Positions 26,501 to 36,500 of a DNA stretch of 64,000 nucleotides are shown piece by piece; positions within the stretch are counted from its first letter, which is position 1, and each line of letters opens with the position of its first letter. The stretch comes from Siderastrea siderea. Its lineage: Eukaryota; Cnidaria; Anthozoa; Scleractinia; Rhizangiidae. The notes beneath the pieces are model-generated. The model did no database searches and had not been told where the DNA came from. It worked only from the letters and a program-made list of their open reading frames with translations. Where the stretch lies: positions 71,235,362 through 71,299,361 of the forward strand of contig OZ034969.1 in NCBI GenBank assembly GCA_964030785.1, in the 5' to 3' direction. The translations under genes and the position numbers were made by a program.

Positions 26501-29500
26501 TCGGCCCCGAAAAGCCATTTATAAAAATGTGAACAACTCATTCTACAAAGCTATTATTTTAACATATATGAAAGACAAGAAATATTTAACTTCTAGCAAA
26601 GTTTCATGCTTAGAAACTTCTTTGTTTACAAGATACAATGTGAGTTATCGTGCCCGAAATTGGCCCGAAAAGTTTCGGGGCTTTCGAGAAAACGAGAAAC
26701 GCACCCTGACCGCTGTGCCCTGGGAATTGACCAGAAGTGCCATGTCATTATTAACGTGCCTTTTGTTTGCTCTTCTTCCAGAGAAAGATTATGACTACGT
26801 GGAGATAAGAGATGGCGAGAAAGACTATTCCCATCGTCTTACTCCTAATGGGGGATTCACTGGCAGTCTGAGTTACACGGTAACGGCTTCTTCCAATGTG
26901 ATGTGGATTAAATTTTTCTCAGACTCGTCGGTCAATGCAAGAGGCTTCAACTTGACGTACGAAGCTCTAGGTATGGACGCTGTTCTGTTGCACAGCTGAG
27001 TTTACACTTAAACTTCCAAATTTCCTGACGATCAAATTTCGTACTAAATTGAACCTCAGGAATCAAAATGTCCGAACAAATAAGGCATCAGAAAATTAAA
27101 ATGCTCAGACATCAATAAAGTAAAACAAAGTGCAATTGACAAAGTTCCACGTTTTCAAGGATATTGTTTTGTCGTCGAAAAGAACTGCTTATACTTTAAC
27201 TGCTTCACGACCGGACAGGTTTTCGCTAAATGAGCTTAAAATCCCCAAGTGGAGTGGTAACGCTAAGTGATCGTACACAGATAACTTTAAAAGTGGTAAG
27301 CGTATTGTAGTGGAACCCGCGCGCGTAGCGCGCCAGCGGAGCACCATTGCTAAACAAATTTGGTAACCTATCAAGCCAAGAAATTTTAGTAGTGACGTAA
27401 TAGTCACGTGATCGTCCGTCTGCACCACAGGATCACCAATATGAGGTGGTACACACATGAGATAACCCTATCCCGCGTTTTTGTCCCACCCTGGTATGGT
27501 GACCCGCGTTTTAGCAAAGACCACAAAGGTCAAAAACAATTTTATTAATTTTATTAATGGAAAGAAAAAGTTCAAAAGAATACTCAGTTGTCTTTTTGGT
27601 GGAAGGCGAAAACTTTTAAGTTACGAATTTGCCTTCGAGGACTTAATCTCAAGTTGTCGGTTCTGCTGCGAACTCGGTCGGCACAACGCTTGAGTTCACC
27701 GCATTTGGCAGCAGTCCTAGTCCTAGCAGAGCTAGTACCTTCTGATTTTTTCTGTCCACAACCGTGGTTTTTGCGGCGGTCCGAACACATTTTCCCAAGA
27801 AAAACACCCGTGTTTACACCCGTGTGGTGTTTAAGGTACAGTCCGTATTTCCCAGTATCTCTACAGAAATGTTTGTAAGACAAAAAAAAATGAGATTCTG
27901 GCTGATTATTACTTAGGTGAGAATGATCCCTTGCTCCTTTTACACCTGAAGTTGTTGTTTAGAGTATGTTTGCTTGTCTTTTATGTCAGGTGCACCTACC
28001 ATCACACCTCCAGTAACCCCGACTGGGACCACGATTATTCCGCCTACACTGCTGCCAACAGTTCAGATGGTGGAAGGAGGTGCGTATTGATTTCTTTTAA
28101 AATAAAATGAAATAAAAGAAATCACTTTATTTAGGTGTCAACGGTATTTAGCACAGAATGCTAACTGGGGACACCTCCAAGACCGAATTGGAATTTGGAC
28201 GTGTTGTTTTTTTAACAACGCGTGAGCTAATCAGCCCGGTTATCCAAAGCAGTGTTGAGCTTTCCCAGGATAAATGTAAATTTCGAATTCAGTTTTAGAG
28301 ATAAAAAATGTGAATTTCTGTAATTCGTTTTGTTTTACATTTTGACTTTGGCTTCTTTCAAACTGAAACTTAAAATTATCAACAAGAGAAACAAGGAAGT
28401 GTGGTTAAGCCGGTAAAATGACAACCGGAATTTCGACGGCAAATCTGCCACATTTCTAAGTTGAATTTAAACCGACGTTGTCTTTACTATTCAACCACCT
28501 TGAGGAAACTATGCGTTTCATTGAGTATTCAAACTCTGCTTCTTTATTTGCTGATCTCAAAAATTGATTGAGTTGCTTCCTGCGAACGTAATTTCTAAAA
28601 TCGGGAAATTTAAACAACTCTGAAAATATTTCCTTTTAATATAAGCGTACCCGTTATGGTTGTATTATTTTTCCAATGTGCATGTTCTTCTTAAAATTCA
28701 CGTCTTTTATTTTCTTTGAAGGGTGCAGCAATGCAGATGCCGTGAACACAACTTTCGGCTACCTCGACTGGTTTCATAACAGTGGTTTCGTTCGAAGCCC
28801 CGGCTATCCTTCAAGCTATCCCAACAACCTCCACTGTCGGTGGACCATCCGGGTACTGTATGGTTACCGTATACATGTCACAGTATGGAGAGCGGACATT
28901 GCGGGCGCGGACTATGGGGGACTGGGCGACTGGTTACAAGTGGATGACGGGAAAACTTCGAAGAATTCCCGTGATCTCTCTGCGCCGTGGGACTTTCTTT
29001 CCAGTGAGCATTTGGTCCGTGTTCTTTTCACTTCGGATGGATCGAATTCTGGACAAGGCTTTTATCTTCAGTACGAACGAGGTATTTATATTGCAAATAA
29101 TACACCATATTCATAATCCCAATGAACTAAAACTGACTTGCAATTAGGGCTGTTGAGTGAAAATGTCATAAAAAAATATCTCCATGTGGAAAGATTCAGT
29201 TCACCCGTGAATGTATGAATATGGTGTACTGTCAATGCATTCTACCGCAAACGCCAATTATGGGATTCTATGAATTCTGGTGGCGCGTAACTTTGACATA
29301 AAATTATAAGATTACTATCACTATCATTACTTACAAGGAAGAACTAATCTTTCCTTGTGTACTCCTGCCGATCCTTTCTAGTATAGTGGAAAAGCAAGTC
29401 TAGTTATATTCAGTGAAAGCATGACCAAATACAAGGAGACTTGTACCACTTGCTGTCATGTCTGTAATCCCAGATCTTTACTTGTATGTACCGAAATGTG

Positions 29501-32500
29501 GGTGTTGTCTCTGCTTATTAGCTATCATGCCGTTTTAGTTAAGCTGCATGCTACAACGTAGGTTATGTTGCATTTGCATTCCATCGATTATACTTCGTTG
29601 TGTTAAGTTGTGAAATTATTGTTGCGTCTCGTGACCTTCATGACACTTGAAATTACGTGACGCAATACATGACACTTGAAACTTACGTGACGTCTCTTTA
29701 CTTACCCGGTCACAAAAACTCACTATGACTTGCACCATGGCAATTCATGTCCGTGTCCGCTGTATGCTGTCAAAGAAAGGATTTAAAATAAGCATTGTAA
29801 GTACGTACAACTGTAAATTCTGCTGTTGACTCTTTCCCGTCAAGAGTTGTATTTTCCCGACGTTGAAGTGGGGAACCATTGAGCCACTTGTGACGTCATC
29901 ATTTTTGACGTCACCAGATTGTTTTGATAAGCAGCTAACACAGCAAGGACAGATCCATCCATACGTGGTCCATTTTGAATATCGACCAAATTCTGGCAGA
30001 GCTATACCAGAAAAACGTGTCCAATTTTGGCTGCAAAGTTGGTGGTAAAGTAGGCCAAGTCACCTAGTTGATCAATGTTCCATTTCCAGGTTTTTAGAAG
30101 GGCTGAGGCCAAAACTTTTCCAGTGGACAGAAAGGTGATAAAGGGTAGAAGATAAAGAGAAAAGAAAGGGAGAGAAAAAGGAAAGCAAAAGAAGCGAGAA
30201 AAAAATTAGAAATGAATCAGCAAAAAAAATTTTAAAAAAATTAAAAAGTCCAAATTTTGGCTTATGCGCATGCGTGAAAGCAAAATATTGTACAATTTAC
30301 AACAGACGCTGGCTCAAAATTTAGCTAAATTGTAAGAAAGCGCTTTTGTAGCAAAGTTTAGTGGCATTTGGCAACATAGCACTTAAAAAACCGCTTTAGC
30401 GGTAAAAAATGCGTTTTTCTATGGAAAAAACGCTGACGGGAAAGGGTTAAGGTAATTAAGCCTTAAAAGACCTTTTTATCTTTTTATTGCTTTTTCTTGT
30501 AAATTTAAAAAAGTTTTAAATTTAACATTTCTTCTTACGTATAGTTGCCTAAAAGACTTAAATTTTTCTACGCTGTTGTTTTAGTCTTGTTATTGGTGTG
30601 CTTTTTTAATTGAATAACACTTTTTAATAACACTTTTTTTCCTTTCTGTGAGCGGACGTAGGAATAAAATGGCTTGCTCCGACGTGAGAATTACGCTTGG
30701 ATCAGTTAACCTGGAGTTTTCTTCACTGAAATTGATCCAGGAAATGCCAAAAAGCGAATTCGTTTGGACTTAAAAGGGGTTATTTTGTACGAAAAACTAG
30801 AATACAAAGCAAGCTGGAGCTTCTCAAGCTTCTCAATGAATTTCGGATGCCGAGCATTTCTCCGTGTAACATTTTCCTGCTGGAGTTCCTTTAGGGGAAG
30901 ACAGTGGGGAGGGGGTGTCTAATCTCTAGGAAATCTTATCTCCCAAAAAACTTACCGAGTTAAGGTAAGGAAAGGAAATCTTCTTATCTCCCAAAAACTT
31001 GCCGAGTTAAGGTTCGCCTCCATTTCTTAACGTATCTATTCATGTGCAGTCAATGTAACGGAGGAAGCTTCTTCTTCTGCGACAAGCACGCCAATTATGA
31101 CGTCCATGACTTCTACAGGTAAACATATCGCTTTTCTGTTTGCATGGTGCTCATTGACCTCTGTGCATGGTACTTGTTGAGTGTATTGAGTTTACTGACC
31201 TGAATCTCGCTGCCCTGTGGTCTCTATATTTATGTCTTTTGCATGAAATATTTCCTGCTGGCAAATCTGCATTCAACACTGAAGAAGACCGTTTAAAGTA
31301 GAGCCACTGCTTTGGCCTTCTAAGCTAAGTTAAAGCATGCTTTGTATTTGATTTTCGAAAGTGCTGGAAATTTGCAAATGATAGTTGTAAGCTCACACTC
31401 TTGCTTAACTGATATCTTGTTCCTTGTTTTTGAGAGCACGTTCTTACATTTTGTATATATCTTGGCAATCACCAAGGCAGCGATAACTTTGATTTTCCTT
31501 ACATAACCATGCAAGCTTTGCCGCCGGACAGCTGGCTCTTTGAGTCGTGAATACTACTGTCCTAACCCTGCCGCTTATAGGCCTTAATTACTAACAGTTG
31601 TATTTGCGCTCAGTTCAATTAACCCAGAAGCCTACGAATACAGTGACTGTGTCGGTTTCGACAATCCATGCAACAAGCTCTACTGAACGAGGTATAACCA
31701 CTTAAACACTATCATAACATAACAGCTAAGAAACATGCCATGGTTTGAAAATGTTGCGAAAACCGTTAGAATTTAATGCAGTTTGATAATGCGCTCATCT
31801 GAATCCGTGGCAACAGACACAAAGATTGAGTCCACACAGGCGTTTCTAGCACACTTTCGTCCTGCAAGAGCGAATTTATTTTCGGTCGCACTTTACAAGT
31901 GACAGTTTTAGGCTAGAAATTCTTGCTTAGCTTATATCTTGATCCGAAATTTTGAAAGCACGTTCTTACAACTTGGCAATCGCTAACTTGATTATAATTT
32001 CATCGTTCTTTAGTCAAACATTCATTTTTTGAATAACTAGCACATGACTGGTGAATACTTCTGTCCTAACCCTGCCGCTTATAGGGCTTAATTACTAACA
32101 GTTTCATTTGCGCTCAGTTCAATTAACCCAGAAACCTACGAGTACAGTGATTGTGTCGGTTTCGACAATCCATGCAGCAAGCTCTACTGAACGAGGTATA
32201 ACCATTTAAACACTATCATAACATACAGGACCGTAGCCAGTACATTTTTTTAATTTAACACCCTAAATACCTAGGAAGAGAATTTAATCATGGACATTTC
32301 CTCAGTCATAATTTTAACCACGAACATTGCCTCAGTCATAATTTTTTTTCTGGCTACGGCCCTACAGCTAAGGAGCATGCCATGATTTGAAAAAGTAGCA
32401 AAGATCGTTAGAATTAATGCAGGTTGATAATACGCTCACCTGAATCCGTGGCAACAGACACAAAGATTGAGTCCACACAGGCGTTTCTAGCACACTTTCG

Positions 32501-33476
32501 TCCTGAAAGAGCGAATTTATTTTCGGTCGCAATTTACCAGTGACAGTTTTAGGTTAGAACTTCTTGCTTAGCGTATATCTTGATCCTAAATTCTAAAAGC
32601 ACGTTCTTACAACTTGGCGATCGCTAACCTGATTATAATTTCATCATTCTTTAGTCGAACATTCAATTTCGAGGAACTGGCATATGACTGGTGAATACTT
32701 CTGTCCTAACCCTGCCGCTTATAGGGCTTAATTACTAACACTTTCATTTGCGCTCAGTTCAATCAACCCAGACGCCGACAAGTACAGTGACTGTATGGGT
32801 TTCGACAATCAATGCAATAAGCTCTACTGTCCAAGGTATAACCACTTAAACACATCTTGACGTAATAGCTAAGAAGCATGCACGTTTGAAGATAAGCGGA
32901 AGTATGGAGATAATAAACTAATCAGTAGACAGAAAAAATGTGTCCTCCATGCGTTTATGTATAGAACGTTTGTTCCCGGAGCGGATGCGTTTCAGCTGTC
33001 CTAAGAGGGTTTCAGTTTCTAAGATTTAAATAAGCTAATAATAACGAATGGTAAAGTAGCAGTTGGCTTGCAAACCCGTGAAGGATGCATTGCACCAGCA
33101 CATCGCCTATTCTACAGAGAACTTCTTTATTTATTTATTTATTTATTTATCTATTTATTTATTTATTTATTTATTTATGTGTTTATTTATTTATTTATTT
33201 ATTCATTCAATTAGTTGGTTAGCTAGTTAGGTATTCGTTCGTTTATTTTTTGTTTGTTCCTTTGTTTGTTTATTGTTGTCTTGTTTATCATAGTTGCACC
33301 TGAGACCACATTATTGACAAAAACTAGCCGTTTCCAAATTGCCTTAAGCTTTAATCTATCATTACGACATTATAGACAAAACTCTGACCAAGTAATGTTT
33401 AAGATGCGGACTATGTGTCCGCTGCTTAAAAGGAATTATAAACAGATTAAAAACTTGGAGACTGCAGTGACGGTTA

Positions 33477-33519
<43 letters not shown>

Positions 33520-36500
33520 CCCTTACAGTTTTTGTGGCCAAGGATTATGATTTGCGCTAGTTCGTTTTGAAAAACCTTTTTGCTTGCTTGACATTGAACA
33601 CAATTTTTTCCGACCAACAGCAGCAATTTTAGAAATACTAACTCTCGATATCGCAGTGTCTATTTTTTCTACATATGTGACGCCATTATTGACAGCTGTT
33701 TTGACGTAGTCCATGATTGACTAGACGTCAGTGGAGCAATTTGACAACATTGATAGTCAGTTTGACGTCATCAACGAGCACTTTACGTCATCGAGGAATA
33801 GTTTGACGTCGGCGATGATCATCACTTTCATGTCATCAACTTTCACATTGACTTCAATCGCCAGGACACAACTAACAGAAATACCTTTTTTTTTTTGTTC
33901 CAACTTCCCGCGCATTAGCATTTTACCTTCACATGCACAAATACCTGTAAGTAACTGTAATGCAAACTCAACATAACCTACATTTGCACCCTGTTAATGT
34001 ATAATTGTAATTTCCGCCTATATTTCTTTAGCTGGTGGCATGTAAAAGGATGTCACGTCAACGGACATAAACTACCGTGTTTATTTAATAAAGTTAAGCT
34101 AAATCAACTAACATGACGGCTCAAAAATACCACAATAATTTGTGCCCGCCAAACAATGAAACATTTACGAAGTTGAATGAGTTTGTTTAAGTTGTATAAG
34201 CTTAACACCGGGATTTTACGTTATGTAAAACATAAGGCTTTGAAAATAAATATATAAATATATGAGTTAGAGAAAGTAAAAATTATTGGAAGAAAGGTAA
34301 ATTTAAAATAAATAAGTAAAGGAATGTGTTTCAAAATTTTATAAATTAAGAGTACAGAGTACTATAATGGTGATTATAACCCCATATACACAACATTTAT
34401 TTCCTTTCCGGTATTCATAAATTTTGGTGCGTGGGCCCACCACAACTAAACACACAGTAGTTCTCTTTTTTACCGTCCTTTTTTTTTTACCGTGTCGTTA
34501 GATGGCGTACGTGTTCTTCAAAATCAAGGCCGGCAAAGTTGAGAGGAGTCGGCAACTCTTATGCGCTGTTATGTGGATCGACAATTTTGTGAGAAACTTG
34601 TTGAAGTAACATGTAATCTCACGCACTTCCAAAGAGTTTACAGTCTTGTCTTATTTTGTTTTCTTTTTCTTAGTCTCCTCTAGTGGAGTGCGGCCAACCA
34701 CGCCCGGTAGGTGTCACAAAATCTTATTTCAACGTTACTGGATGATTATGACTTAAGCTCGGTCATACATTTTCGATCGTTTTATTAGGCTAGGCATTCC
34801 GTTATCGTGTAGTGAAAGCTGGGGTATATCGTTTACGTATGGAGGGAAAAACGAAAAATTTTTTGAGACTGTTGTTCCTTCCGTCGGAACATAGCAATCA
34901 AAACTGAGACCTTGAAAAACGATGACAAAACACATCAGAACATTGTCGCAAACTCCGGTCTTTGGCAAAAAAAAAAGAGCAACAACTACTACTTAAAGAC
35001 AACCTGTGTGCCTGTTGAGATGAGATGAAATTATCGGAGTACTGTTGCTCTATTTTGTAGATCGTGAAATTCGTTTTACCCCGGATGTTGTTGTTGTTGT
35101 TGTTTTACGAACCCATAGACTTGGGAAATCCTAGAGTCTGTTTTTTTTTTGCCACCGAGATCGAATTGATTACTGGACTGTCTTCCTATCGTTTTAATTA
35201 TAATGCTTTTTATTTTCTTTTTCAGGTGAAGAAAACACTTCTGCTCCAAGTAAGTCTCTACATAACAATTAAGTGTCGCTCCCCAACTTATACCGCAAGA
35301 AACACATATTCTGTGATTTTACTACTACAACCATGTTTCCTAAAAGTCCATTGTTGTTAAAAAGATCCTTCCAGCAAGTTTAACACTCGTTTGATTTGTT
35401 TCAGTTGTTTTTTGTTTCTGGTTTTAATTTTTCTTTGTTTGTTTGTTTTTTGCCCTTACAACCAACCCTCGTCCCTCAGTTCTTTTCCCATGAGAAGCGA
35501 AACATTTTAGTGAGTTGGCCTCACTGATATTACTATTTTTACTCATCAGATGAAGGAAAGAAAGATCGTGGTATGAGTGGAGGCACGGTGGCTCTGATAG
35601 TCATCCCCATACTCCTAGTAATCATTGTTGCTGTGTTATTGCTACTTTTCCTGGCGAAGAAAAAGAAAAGGGGAAATCAAGGAGGTAGGAATTCCACACC
35701 CTCAGTCTACTGTGAGTACAGTATTTTCTTTTTGTCAGTAGGCGAAAGTCGTGGTCAATAGTGATCCGCAATGTTAGCGCTTAACGCCTTCCAGTTTCAA
35801 TAGTTATAATTGCCACAGGTCAGGTTGCTTCTATTCATAAGATCAAATTATATTACCATTGAGGGGAGTAGTGCACATTATGAACGGGAGTCCGACACGC
35901 TGGTAACTTGAACAAGGCACCACTGCGTGAGAGCTAGCGCGCGAAACAATCACATGTCGGAAGTAGGGGTAATAAAAACGGTGGGTCAATTCCAACTGCG
36001 TAAAACGTCACATGACGATCGATAAAAGATCTAGATAAAACAGACGGCTTTAAGTTGTCGTCGTTGTTAGCACTGCTATTCGTCGAAGTTTGAGTCCAAA
36101 ATTCAACGAATTTCGAATGGCGAATTTTGGCTTCAAACAAACTTCTGTCAATATTCAGGTTCCATTGTGTACTTTTCGAGGAAATCTCAGAGCTCGACAA
36201 AAAGGTGTCATTGAAGTTTGTTGCTCTCCTAGAAATTTCGCTGTAACTTTCGTTTGCACGAAATGGAAGTTCGTCAACGTTTCAGTCCAACTTTGATTTT
36301 GGTCCTCTCAGAAGACAAAGCGTCACGGCTATTTGCAATTTTTAAATCGTCCTTTTTTTTTTCATCACACGTTTAGTTTTTTCTTTTCTCCTTTATACTT
36401 TTTTGAATTTCTTTTTTAGTCCGTCACTGCTTCGTAAATGAGGCTTACGACAACTTGGACTCAATGGCGATGACACCAACCACAAATACGTCAGAATATG

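Larger units (their letters stand above)
29082..31049. other. Long intron between CUB2 and the stalk
   Basis: It holds a two-copy direct repeat (29639-29692), an inverted-repeat element (29826-30450) and a two-copy 40-bp repeat (30929-31012). No exon was recognised. Confidence 0.6.
32836..34673. other. Low-complexity intron in the stalk region
   Basis: It contains a long TTTA-type microsatellite (about 33128-33205), an AATC-type microsatellite (33478-33520) and a patch with repeated TTTGACGTCA-like words (33720-33840). One open stretch at 33298 onward ([12 protein letters not shown]) looks stalk-like, but it has no donor in the required phase, so no exon is called. Confidence 0.6.

Noticed and set aside
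26529..26781. ORF extending upstream of the CUB1 second exon with its own ATG
   Set aside because: The upstream part is intron and MITE sequence; the splice acceptor at 26780-26781 explains the real start of the exon.
27290..27480. CG-rich block with GTGACGTAATAGTCACGTGA as a promoter
   Set aside because: Resembles dispersed repeat sequence, lies in mid-gene, and no exon start follows.
33298..33550. Open frame [12 protein letters not shown] as another stalk exon
   Set aside because: It has an acceptor-like AG, but no donor in phase 1, and it runs into the AATC microsatellite.
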